DNA of 23,147 nt from CAZRGV01 sp964599655 (GTDB taxonomy: Bacteria; Planctomycetota; Planctomycetia; Isosphaerales; Isosphaeraceae): the NCBI GenBank assembly GCA_964599655.1, contig CAZRGV010000100.1:1-23147 (forward strand). The letters are read 5' to 3'. Numbering within the stretch: the stretch's first letter is position 1; each line of letters starts with the position of its first letter. Of the stretch, positions 16,117 through 23,147 are shown piece after piece. The notes under the pieces are model-generated. The model had not been told where the DNA came from. It searched no databases and was given only the letters and a program-made list of their open reading frames with translations. The translations under genes and the position numbers were made by a program.

Positions 16117-19100
16117 ATGAGCAACCGGCCGTTTGTCCACCTTCACTGCCACACGCACTACAGCTTGCTTGACGGAGCCAGCAAGATCCCGGCGTTGGTC
16201 CAGCGCGTCAAGTCGCTGGGCATGCCCGCCCTGGCGGTGACCGATCACGGCAACCTCTACGGAGCCGTTGAGTTCCTTCGAGAGGCAAAGGCCCAGGATC
16301 TCAAGCCGATCATCGGCTTGGAAGCCTACGTCGCGCCCGGCAAGCGGACCGACCGCTCGACCGGCGGAAGCTCGGGCCAGGAGTACGCCTTCCACCTCAC
16401 GCTCCTGGCTCGCAACGGCGAGGGCGTCCGCAACCTCATGCGGCTCTCCTCGAAATCCTTCCTTGAGGGGTATTACTACAAGCCCCGTATCGACAAGGAG
16501 ATCCTCGAGCGGCATTCCGAGGGCCTCATCTGTCTTTCCGGTTGCGCTTCGGCCGAGTTCTCCGACTTCATACTCCACGACAAGACCCAGGAGGCCGAGC
16601 GGCTCTGCGCCTGGTATCAGAAGGTCTTCGGTGAAGAGAACTTCTACGTCGAGATCCAGGACAACGGCGTTCAGATTCAGCACGATTGCGCGGTCGGGGC
16701 CCTCGACATCGCCCGCCGTATGGGTCTGCCGGTCGTGGCCACCAGCGACGCGCATTACCTCACGCAGGAAGACTCCCAGGCCCACGACATCCTGCTCTGC
16801 ATCAACACCAAGCGCACCATCGACGACGCCAACCGGATGCGGTTCGAGACCGACCAGTTCCACGTCCGAAGCCCCGACGAGATGTACCAGGCGATGCCGG
16901 GCCACGACGAGGCCCTCGCCACCTCGATGCGAATCGCCGAACTGGTCGAGGATCACTACAAGAGCCTGGAACTGGGCAAGCGGCAGTTCCCGTCGTTTCA
17001 GCCCCCCCAAGGCAAGTCGCCCGAGGACTATCTTCGAGATCTCTGCGAGCAAGGGCTCCTCGACCGCTACGGCGAGAACCCTCCGCCCGAGGCCCGCGAG
17101 CGCCTCGAACACGAGCTGGGCATCATCTGCCGGATGGGTTTCGCCTCCTACTTTCTCATCGTCTGGGACTTCGTCCGATTCGCACGAGAGCAAGGCATCC
17201 CCAACTCGGCCCGAGGCTCGGCCTGTGGCGCTTTGGTCAGCTACTTGCTCTATCTGAGTCATGTCGATCCACTCAAGTATGACCTCCTGTTCGAGCGGTT
17301 CCTGGATCCGAACCGCTCCGAGGCGCCCGATATCGACATCGACCTCTGCAAGGAGCGTCGCTACGAGGTCATCGAGTACGTCAAGAGGAAGTACGGCGCC
17401 ACCAACGTCGCGCAGATCGGCACGTTTGGCACGATGGGGGCGAAGGCGGCCTTGAAGGACGTCGGCCGCGCCCTGAACATCCCACTGGCACGGGTCGATC
17501 AAGTCACCAAGCTCGTTCCGCAGAAGCTCAATATCACGCTCGAAGCCGCTCTGAAGGAAGAAGCGCAACTGCGACGGCTCATCGAGGACGACCCGGAAAT
17601 CAAGCGGCTGTTCGACTTCGCCATGCGGCTCGAAGGCACGGTCCGCAACGTCAGCACCCACGCCGCCGGCGTCGTCATCGCCGACAAGCCGCTCGAATCG
17701 CTCGTCCCCCTCCAGAAACTGACCAACAAGGAAAAGAACGAAGATATCGTCAGCACCCAGTGGGAAATGGGTGACGTTGAGAAGGCCGGGCTCCTGAAGA
17801 TGGACTTCCTGGGCCTTCGGAACCTGACGAGCCTCTCGATGGCCGTCCAACTCATCGAGGCGAAGCTCGGTCAACCGTTCGACCTGCTGGCCCTGCCGCT
17901 CGACGACAAGCCGACTTATGAGCTCTTGCAGCGGGGAGACGCCAAGGGGGTGTTCCAACTCGACGGCGCGGGCATCCGCGACCTGCTGGTCAAGATGAAG
18001 CCCGACCGCTTCCACGACCTCATCGCCATCCTTGCCCTCTACCGGCCGGGCCCTCTGAACGGCGGCATGGTCGACGCCTACGTCAACCGCAAGCACGGCC
18101 GAGAGCAGCCGACCTACGAGCACCCCGTTATGAAAGAGGTCCTCGAAGAGACCTACGGGGTCATGGTCTACCAAGAACAGGTCATGCGAATTCTCAACCG
18201 CCTTGGCGGTATCGAGCTCTCCAAGGCCTACGCGACGATCAAGGCCATCTCCAAAAAGAAGTCCGACATCATCGCGCAAGGCAAGAAGGACTTCGTCGCC
18301 GGTGCCGTCGAACGCGGTCTCGAACGCGAGAAAGCAACCCGCATCTTTGAACTCATCGAGTTCTTCGGAGGTTACGGCTTCAACAAGTCGCACACGACGG
18401 CGTACGCCCTGGTCGCCTACCAGACGGCCTACCTCAAGACCCACTACCCGACCGAGTTCATGGCCGCCCTGCTCTCCTCGGAGATGGGAGGCGCCGAACG
18501 CGACAAGTACTTTGTCGAGCATATCGACGATTGCCAGCGCATGGGCATTCAGGTTCTGCCGCCGAACATCAACGAGGGGGTCAAGGAGTTCGTTCCGGCC
18601 GGCGATGGAAAGATCCACTTCGGCTTGCTTGCGATTCGAGGTGTGGGCGAGGCCGCCATCGACGAGATCCTCCGCGCTCGAGGCGAAGGTGGTCCGTTCC
18701 GAAGTCTCGACGACTTCTACGAGCGTGTCTCGTCCAAGATCTGCGGCCAGGGATGTACCGAAACGCTGATCTACGCCGGGGCGTTCGATACCCTGGGTGC
18801 CCGGAGGAGCCAGCTCCTGGCCGTTCTTCCAAAAGCCATGCAGGGCGGACAGGCCCGACAGGAAGACCGCAAGCGGGGCCAACGAAGCCTCTTCGACGCC
18901 TTTGCCTCCACGGCGCTGGCCGAGCCCGAGGTCGCGACTTTCAGCCTGCCGGACCTTCCCGAATTGCCCGACGCCGAGCGGCTGGCTGAGGAGAAGAAGG
19001 CCCTTGGATTTTATATGTCGAGCCACCCCCTGGCCCGCCACGAGGCGATGCTCCAGGCGTTCAGCACGCACCGGGTCGATCAGCTTGCCGAACTGCCCGA

Positions 19101-19719
19101 GCGGACCGAGGTCGTCGTCGGCGGTATGATCACAGGTGTCACGCTCCGCAACGTCTCCAAGAGCCGCTCCGGCCTGACTCGCATGGCGAAGTTCAGCTTT
19201 GAGGATCTGACCGGAAGCTCTCCGGCGATGCTTTGGCCCGAGGAATTCGCCAAGAACGAGGCCCTGGTCAAGGACGACGCGATCGTCTTCCTCAAGGGTT
19301 CGATGAATCGCACCCGAGAGCCGGCCGAGCTGGTCGTCAACCGGATCATCCCCATCGAACGCGCGGGAGCCGAGCTCGCCAAGGGCGTTGTCGTGACCCT
19401 TCGCAAGGGCGTTCACCAGACCGAACAGGTCGAACGGCTGCACCGCGTGGTCCGGGTTCGGCCCGGGAATCTCGAGCTGTACCTCGAGATCATGGGCCTG
19501 GCGAACGTCCGGCGCGCGATTTACAAGGCCGGAGCGTCGTTGAAGGTGCGTCACGACGATCGCCTCCTGGCCGACCTGGAAGCGGCCGTCGGCGCCGGCA
19601 ACGTTCGCCTCCTGGGCCATGGCGGAGCCACAGCCCGCATCGAGTCCGTCCCCCCTCGCCCAATCACGACCGCCGCCTTCGACGACCCATCCCTCGACGA
19701 CGAACTCGACGACGATTGA
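16117..19719 (+). CDS. dnaE: DNA polymerase III subunit alpha
   Basis: Catalytic subunit of the replicative polymerase, 1200 residues, full length for DnaE1. Domains in order: PHP domain (about 1-220) beginning HLHCHTHYSLLDGASK; polymerase core with catalytic aspartates in PDIDIDLCKERR (D405, D407) and the third in LKMDFLGLRNL (D563); GTFGTMGAKAALKDVGRAL; THAAGVVIAD; fingers/beta-binding region with GGYGFNKSHTTAYAL; helix-hairpin-helix region near GLLAIRGVGEAAIDEIL; OB fold from about 999 (VVVGGMITGVTLRN); and an acidic C-terminus (DDELDDD). ATG 16117 is preferred over 16114 because GAGG ends 6 bases before it. PHP ligand positions look intact (His8/10/12 region, TDHGNLYG, PIIGLEAY, CLSGCASAEF, SDAHYL), unlike the degenerate PHP of E. 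coli, so a metal-dependent proofreading activity is possible. It is a single gene with no repair-cassette partners nearby. Confidence 0.97.
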   Translation: MSNRPFVHLHCHTHYSLLDGASKIPALVQRVKSLGMPALAVTDHGNLYGAVEFLREAKAQDLKPIIGLEAYVAPGKRTDRSTGGSSGQEYAFHLTLLARNGEGVRNLMRLSSKSFLEGYYYKPRIDKEILERHSEGLICLSGCASAEFSDFILHDKTQEAERLCAWYQKVFGEENFYVEIQDNGVQIQHDCAVGALDIARRMGLPVVATSDAHYLTQEDSQAHDILLCINTKRTIDDANRMRFETDQFHVRSPDEMYQAMPGHDEALATSMRIAELVEDHYKSLELGKRQFPSFQPPQGKSPEDYLRDLCEQGLLDRYGENPPPEARERLEHELGIICRMGFASYFLIVWDFVRFAREQGIPNSARGSACGALVSYLLYLSHVDPLKYDLLFERFLDPNRSEAPDIDIDLCKERRYEVIEYVKRKYGATNVAQIGTFGTMGAKAALKDVGRALNIPLARVDQVTKLVPQKLNITLEAALKEEAQLRRLIEDDPEIKRLFDFAMRLEGTVRNVSTHAAGVVIADKPLESLVPLQKLTNKEKNEDIVSTQWEMGDVEKAGLLKMDFLGLRNLTSLSMAVQLIEAKLGQPFDLLALPLDDKPTYELLQRGDAKGVFQLDGAGIRDLLVKMKPDRFHDLIAILALYRPGPLNGGMVDAYVNRKHGREQPTYEHPVMKEVLEETYGVMVYQEQVMRILNRLGGIELSKAYATIKAISKKKSDIIAQGKKDFVAGAVERGLEREKATRIFELIEFFGGYGFNKSHTTAYALVAYQTAYLKTHYPTEFMAALLSSEMGGAERDKYFVEHIDDCQRMGIQVLPPNINEGVKEFVPAGDGKIHFGLLAIRGVGEAAIDEILRARGEGGPFRSLDDFYERVSSKICGQGCTETLIYAGAFDTLGARRSQLLAVLPKAMQGGQARQEDRKRGQRSLFDAFASTALAEPEVATFSLPDLPELPDAERLAEEKKALGFYMSSHPLARHEAMLQAFSTHRVDQLAELPERTEVVVGGMITGVTLRNVSKSRSGLTRMAKFSFEDLTGSSPAMLWPEEFAKNEALVKDDAIVFLKGSMNRTREPAELVVNRIIPIERAGAELAKGVVVTLRKGVHQTEQVERLHRVVRVRPGNLELYLEIMGLANVRRAIYKAGASLKVRHDDRLLADLEAAVGAGNVRLLGHGGATARIESVPPRPITTAAFDDPSLDDELDDD

Positions 19720-20350
19720 CGCCGTGATGCGCTCGTCGAGCGCTCACCCTGCGATCCGAATCCCGATTTCGCCTTTTCTTCCCCGATTCTTCAGGACGGG
19801 ATGCCTATCATTGGCTGGTCGCCGATTTTGAGTCCCGGCCAAGACGGATGCCGGTCGGATCCGTGGACGGTCGCACGATGTTCGAGCGCGAATCGAACGC
19901 CCGTCCTCGGCCGGGGCGAATGGAAACACCTCGAGTTAATCGATTCGCGTCACGTGGATTGTGTCGTCGGGATCGGTTTTCGCGCTTCTGGGGCGGGCCC
20001 GTCGTCCCTCACCTGCACGTCTCGATTGTGAATTCATCAAACATCCGTGTGGGCTTCATACAAAACTCACAGTGGGGTGTCATGCTAAGTTACCCCCCTG
20101 AGGTCAACTTGTTGCCCTCGAGCCCGCCTTCGTGACTGGGTCGTCGTGGTCGAGCTTGGCGTTGTGAGTGTCGTGCTTCGGAGCGATCCGACCGAAACCT
20201 CGAGCATTGACGTTCACGACCCTGGTGGTCTCGTCCAAGTCGCACCGAATTTCGGCCCTCCCTGGCTCGATCGGAAACCAACCCGTGACTCTGGAAACCC
20301 GACGATCCGCTTGTCTTGCCGATCCCGCTCCCTCTACCAGACCAAGTGAG
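19720..20350. other. Long non-coding stretch between dnaE and the lipoprotein gene
   Basis: About 630 bases with no credible gene. Just after dnaE a GCGCTC/GAGCGC inverted repeat (19729-19743, 3-base loop) precedes a pyrimidine run (about 19772-19785) by roughly 30 bases, which is a poor terminator. The segment 20020-20095 is noticeably richer in A and T than its surroundings (ATTGTGAATTCATCAAACAT and following). It may carry the promoter of the lipoprotein/DUF1559 unit, which would give it a leader of 250 bases or more. No riboswitch that I recognise is present. Confidence 0.4.
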
Positions 20351-20806
20351 ATGAAGTTCAACCACCCGAACCGCCTGCTGAGCCGACTCGGTTGGCTGTC
20401 GTTCCTCGTGACGCTCGCGTTCCAGCCTGGCTGCTCCGACGCCAACCTGCCCAAGGCACTGCCCCCCGTGACGACGCATCCGGTCAAGGGGAAGGTGTTA
20501 TTGAGCGATGGTAAGCCGTTGACCGAGGGAACCATCTCGTTCATGCCCAAGAGCGAAACCGGACGGGTTGCGACCGGAACCATTCAGTCCGACGGTAGCT
20601 TTGCCCTGACGACCGAAGGGTCGGGTGAGGGGGCGGCCGAGGGAGAGTACAAGGTCAAAATCTCGACGACTCTCTCGAAGCCGACCGGGAAGAAAGGAAT
20701 CTCGCTCGTCGCTGTCCCACCCAGATACCAGGACGAAGACTCCTCGGGCTTGATCATCAACGTCAAGTCCGGCGGCAACGACCTGGAGCCCATTCGCCTA
20801 AGGTAG
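20351..20806 (+). CDS. Small exported (lipo)protein, carboxypeptidase-regulatory-like
   Basis: Protein of 151 residues. Residues 1-27 form a basic, hydrophobic export signal ending in QPGC, followed by SDANLPKA. This is an imperfect lipobox (Gly before Cys, but Gln at -3), so lipidation is likely but not certain. The mature part, beginning near HPVKGKVLLSDGKPLTEGTI, matches the small beta-sandwich 'carboxypeptidase regulatory-like' or transthyretin-like domains common in planctomycetes: VxGxVxxxGxPLxxGxIxF, then SDGSFALTT and GEYKVKI. No catalytic residues are visible, and a structural or surface role is inferred. The ATG at 20351 is chosen because the signal follows directly. The DUF1559 gene follows after 96 bases on the same strand, a recurrent pairing in this phylum. 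Confidence 0.8.
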   Translation: MKFNHPNRLLSRLGWLSFLVTLAFQPGCSDANLPKALPPVTTHPVKGKVLLSDGKPLTEGTISFMPKSETGRVATGTIQSDGSFALTTEGSGEGAAEGEYKVKISTTLSKPTGKKGISLVAVPPRYQDEDSSGLIINVKSGGNDLEPIRLR

Positions 20807-20816
20807 CCGATCTCTT

Positions 20817-20834
20817 GGCCGGTTGAGACCGGCC
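20817..20834 (+). terminator. Tetraloop hairpin between lipoprotein and DUF1559 genes
   Basis: GGCCGGT (20817-20823), loop TGAG, ACCGGCC (20828-20834), then GCTTTCCCC. This is a perfect 7-bp stem 10 bases past the lipoprotein stop with only three T residues after it. It could partly terminate or stabilise the upstream message, lowering or raising one gene relative to the other. Confidence 0.4.
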
Positions 20835-20902
20835 GCTTTCCCCGCGCCATTATCGTGGTTTGCCTCCAGGTTCCGCCATCCGGCGAGAAAGGATCTCCGT
20901 CC

Positions 20903-22024
20903 ATGCCAGTGTCTTTTGATCGGGCGACCTCGCGTCGCCAAGGTGGTCCGTCGGGTTTTACCCTGATCGAGCTGCTGGTGGTCATCGCGATCATCGGCGT
21001 CTTGATCGCCCTGTTGCTGCCGGCCGTGCAGTCGGCCCGCGAGGCGGCTCGGCGTGCCCAGTGCACCAATAACCTCAAGCAGATGGGCATCGCGCTGCAT
21101 AACTATGAGAACTCGAACGGCGCCTTTCCCCCATCGGGTGAGTCCACCAACTTCAATACCGGTGGCTACGCCTCAACTCAGTTCGTCGACGGAGTTGGCG
21201 TTTTCCCGCGGTTGCTTCAGTACATCGAGGGTAATACGGTCTTCAACGCGATCAACTTCAGTCTCGAGTACAACAGCCTCGGCGGCGGCAACCTGACCGC
21301 CTACACCAGCTCGGTTGCTGTCTTCCTCTGCCCGAGTGCCGTGCGCGAGCCCAGCGGCGGCAAGGACTCGGTCGCGGGTGATCCGAATGCCACGGCCCTG
21401 GAGAAGGCCTTCGGCGGCTACGGCGTTCAGGACTACGGCCCGACCTGCTACACGGATATCGATCCGCTCGGCCGTAGCGGCATGCCCGGCTCGAGCCCGA
21501 TGACCCCGTACCGCAACAAGGCCATGCGCGCCAACGGTCTGCTCAAGCAAGGCATGACCCGCATTTCGGAGAACACCGACGGCACTTCGAATACCATCGC
21601 CATCGCCGAGGACGCCGGCCGCGATGCCCGCTACCTCAGCCCGTACACGGAAAGCTTCTACGACGGTGTGATCGCGACCCGGCCAACGTTCGACCCGAAC
21701 GGCTACCCGCAGGGCTATCGTCGCTACTGGCGGTGGGGCGAGGCCGACAGCTCGTTCGGTGTTTCCGGCCAGATCAACAACAAGTATCGCCCGATGTACT
21801 GCCCGGCTCCATACACCCCTTGCAATGATCCGAACGGCTATCCGGTTGCCGGCAACAACGCCGGTGCCAATGACGAGATCTTCTCGTACCACCCCGGCGG
21901 GGCCAACGCCCTTTTCGGTGACGGCTCGGTCCATTTCCTCAAGGACTCGGTCAACGTGATCGTGCTCCGCAAGCTCGTCACCTTGAGCGGCGGCGAGGTC
22001 GTTTCGGCCAGCGATTACCAGTAA
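20903..22024 (+). CDS. DUF1559 domain protein with type IV pilin-like N-terminus
   Basis: Surface or secreted protein of 373 residues. A prepilin-type signal is clear: basic leader, then G18-F19 processing site in SGFTLIELLVVIAIIGVLIA with glutamate at mature position 5, then the conserved LLLPAVQSAREAARRAQC and NNLKQMGIALHNYENSNG. The DUF1559 body follows, and the C-terminal motif FSYHPGGANALFGDGSVHFL (His330, H-x9-DG type) closes the domain. Planctomycetes encode dozens of such proteins; they are thought to be pseudopilins or substrates of a type II/IV-like secretion apparatus, with unknown individual roles. The ATG at 20903 is used because AAAGGA lies 9 bases upstream and the basic leader starts there. 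It ends at a strong intrinsic terminator. Confidence 0.95.
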   Translation: MPVSFDRATSRRQGGPSGFTLIELLVVIAIIGVLIALLLPAVQSAREAARRAQCTNNLKQMGIALHNYENSNGAFPPSGESTNFNTGGYASTQFVDGVGVFPRLLQYIEGNTVFNAINFSLEYNSLGGGNLTAYTSSVAVFLCPSAVREPSGGKDSVAGDPNATALEKAFGGYGVQDYGPTCYTDIDPLGRSGMPGSSPMTPYRNKAMRANGLLKQGMTRISENTDGTSNTIAIAEDAGRDARYLSPYTESFYDGVIATRPTFDPNGYPQGYRRYWRWGEADSSFGVSGQINNKYRPMYCPAPYTPCNDPNGYPVAGNNAGANDEIFSYHPGGANALFGDGSVHFLKDSVNVIVLRKLVTLSGGEVVSASDYQ

Positions 22025-22081
22025 AGCCGACCTGGAACCGTTGGGTATCGATCGGCGACCGTTGCCGGTCTGATCAAAGCC

Positions 22082-22125
22082 ACGAGGCCCGGAACTCCGC
22101 CGCGAGTTCCGGGCCTCGTTTTGTT
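22082..22125 (+). terminator. Rho-independent terminator of the DUF1559 gene
   Basis: A perfect 16-bp stem (ACGAGGCCCGGAACTC at 22082-22097 with GAGTTCCGGGCCTCGT at 22104-22119), a 6-base loop, then a T-rich tail (TTTTGTT). It is 58 bases after the stop codon and is the clearest intrinsic terminator in the window. The next gene converges from the other strand, and the stem could serve it too, though the reverse side has only a weak T run. Confidence 0.92.
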
Positions 22126-22162
22126 GGTCAACGACCGGCTGGTGAGAACCGCTTGTGTTTCC

Positions 22163-22618
22163 TCAGCGCTTCGGCGTCTTGTCGGTGTTCTTGGAGGCGA
22201 GAGAGGGGGAGATCAGGTAGCACTTCAAGGACTGGGTCGGCGTCGGACGGTCGGGTTTACTGGGTGAGAGCCGCAACCCGCGGCGGAACGACTTCGGCGG
22301 CTGGCCAGGCTCCTTGATCGTGATCTCGAACGAGCAGTCGCGGTCGGCCCCGGTGCTCTGGGCGGCGATCTTGATCGGGTCGAGTCGGATGACCGTGTTG
22401 AGCGGAGCCCGCTCGATGGTTTTCTCCACCGGTTCGAACCGGCAGCTCTTGTGGCCGGGCTTGATCTCGATCGTGCCCCCTTCGGGCCCGAGACCGCTGA
22501 TCTGGAGCGAAAGGTAGACCGTGTTTTCCACGGGAACCTCCTCGTCGCCCCGGCTCGTCATGGCTCCGACCAGTCCCGCGGTGATTGCCAAAGCGGCCAT
22601 CCATGACCTGCTCCGCAT
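22163..22618 (-). CDS. Unknown exported protein
   Basis: Protein of 151 residues that I do not recognise. Residues 1-24 form a signal peptide (MRSRSW, then a hydrophobic stretch to GAMTSRG). The rest is predicted beta-rich and hydrophilic, with three cysteines (59, 95, 133), and ends in a basic Lys/Thr/Pro tail. Expression is well supported: AAAGGAGTGA lies 7 bases ahead of the ATG at 22618, the best Shine-Dalgarno site on this strand in the window. It converges on the DUF1559 gene. The odd number of cysteines argues against simple paired disulfides only. It could be a small periplasmic binding or structural protein; no function is proposed. Confidence 0.72.
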   Translation of the reverse strand: MRSRSWMAALAITAGLVGAMTSRGDEEVPVENTVYLSLQISGLGPEGGTIEIKPGHKSCRFEPVEKTIERAPLNTVIRLDPIKIAAQSTGADRDCSFEITIKEPGQPPKSFRRGLRLSPSKPDRPTPTQSLKCYLISPSLASKNTDKTPKR

Positions 22619-22890
22619 CGGATGTCACTCCTTTTCGAGGGTCATCTTGACTCCACCCCGGCGCCGATTCGCGACCTGTCATTGGGTCGGGTACGGGCGA
22701 GCCCGATCGCCCTGTTGATCGGCAACGCGACGCGATCGCCATTCCCTGGCGTCCGCGGTCGGCTCGGAGATTACAAGGGGATGTTGTCGCAGGGTCCGGT
22801 CGCAGCGCGGACCTCGGTGGCATCGACGATGTGGTGGCCGGCAGAGTAGCCGACCATGCCGGTCGACGCAAGGCCAGTCGAAGAGTTCGC

Positions 22891-23147
22891 TCAGATCGTC
22901 CGACCACCGTCGATGACGAGCGTCTGGCCCGTGATCAGCGTCGCCACGTCCGACAGAAAGACGACCACCTCGGCGATGTCCTCGGGTGTGGCGGGACGTT
23001 TCAACGGAGTCACGGTCATGGCTTGCTCGACCATGTCTTGATGGTTGGCCAGCCAACGGGTTTGCACCGGCCCGGGGGCGACCGCGTTGACGCGGACCTC
23101 GGGGGCGAACGCCTTGGCCAGGCTCTTCGTCAAGGTGATGACCGCCC
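22891..23147 (-). CDS. SDR-family oxidoreductase, C-terminal part (cut by window edge)
   Basis: The 3' end of a classical short-chain dehydrogenase/reductase, an NAD(P)-dependent enzyme. About 85 residues are present and the gene continues beyond the right edge. Visible are AVITLTKSLAKAFAPEVRVN, which in this family directly follows the catalytic YxxxK; then NAVAPGPVQT, the PEDIAEVVVFLSD segment and the ITGQTLVIDGGRTI C-terminus typical of FabG-like members. The Rossmann motif and catalytic Ser/Tyr/Lys lie outside the window, so substrate and cofactor cannot be judged. Its apparent internal start (TTG at 23133) is an artefact of the truncation. Confidence 0.93.
   Translation of the reverse strand, partial: AVITLTKSLAKAFAPEVRVNAVAPGPVQTRWLANHQDMVEQAMTVTPLKRPATPEDIAEVVVFLSDVATLITGQTLVIDGGRTI

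Noticed and set aside
16030..19620. A continuous minus-strand open frame of nearly 1200 codons opposite dnaE
   Set aside because: It mirrors the whole dnaE gene and arises from GC-rich codon bias. It has no recognisable motif, whereas the plus strand is unmistakably DnaE.
19848..20135. Small plus-strand frame (95 codons) in the gap after dnaE
   Set aside because: Composition is unstructured, no Shine-Dalgarno site, no motif; it overlaps a competing frame of similar quality.

Overview
The window is a GC-rich, conventionally organised piece of bacterial chromosome. The organism is most likely a planctomycete, with the Isosphaeraceae as my best guess. The guess rests on a DUF1559 pseudopilin-like protein preceded by a small 'carboxypeptidase-regulatory-like' lipoprotein, a CRTAC1-type FG-GAP/UnbV protein, a membrane-spanning Ser/Thr kinase, and many genes with weak or absent Shine-Dalgarno sites. 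Taxonomy is inferred from gene content only. I see no phage, insertion sequence, CRISPR array, tRNA or rRNA.

Layout. 1-1874 (minus): ATP-dependent PEP carboxykinase, with a hairpin just past its stop and a -35/-10 candidate upstream. 2437-4263 (minus): a MutS-type ATPase with four predicted membrane segments and no mismatch-recognition domain. 4589-5388 (plus): an integral membrane protein read in two overlapping frames, which may be one gene with a 1-base frameshift. 5493-6775 (plus): a TauE/SafE permease and a DUF1634 membrane protein, 2 bp apart. 6855-8594 and 8702-10519 (both minus): a secreted CRTAC1-family protein and an L-lactate permease. 10977-13121 (plus): alpha-glucan phosphorylase. 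13287-15107 (plus): Ser/Thr kinase. 15283-15585 (plus): a Phd/YefM-like small protein with no adjacent toxin. 16117-19719 (plus): DNA polymerase III alpha subunit with a PHP domain that looks metal-competent. 20351-22024 (plus): small lipoprotein plus DUF1559 protein, closed by a strong intrinsic terminator. 22163-22618 (minus): unknown exported protein. 22891 to the right edge (minus): 3' end of an SDR oxidoreductase. Bases 1-206 hold nothing I can support.

How the genes relate. PckA (gluconeogenesis), lactate permease (C3 acid uptake) and glucan phosphorylase (glycogen breakdown) all belong to central carbon metabolism. They have separate transcription signals and do not form an operon. The only tightly coupled pairs are TauE/DUF1634, the two halves of the 4589-5388 membrane protein, and probably lipoprotein/DUF1559. 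I did not find a convincing new multi-gene system. The items most worth a second look are the membrane-embedded MutS-like ATPase, the split membrane protein, and the orphan Phd-like protein between the kinase and dnaE.
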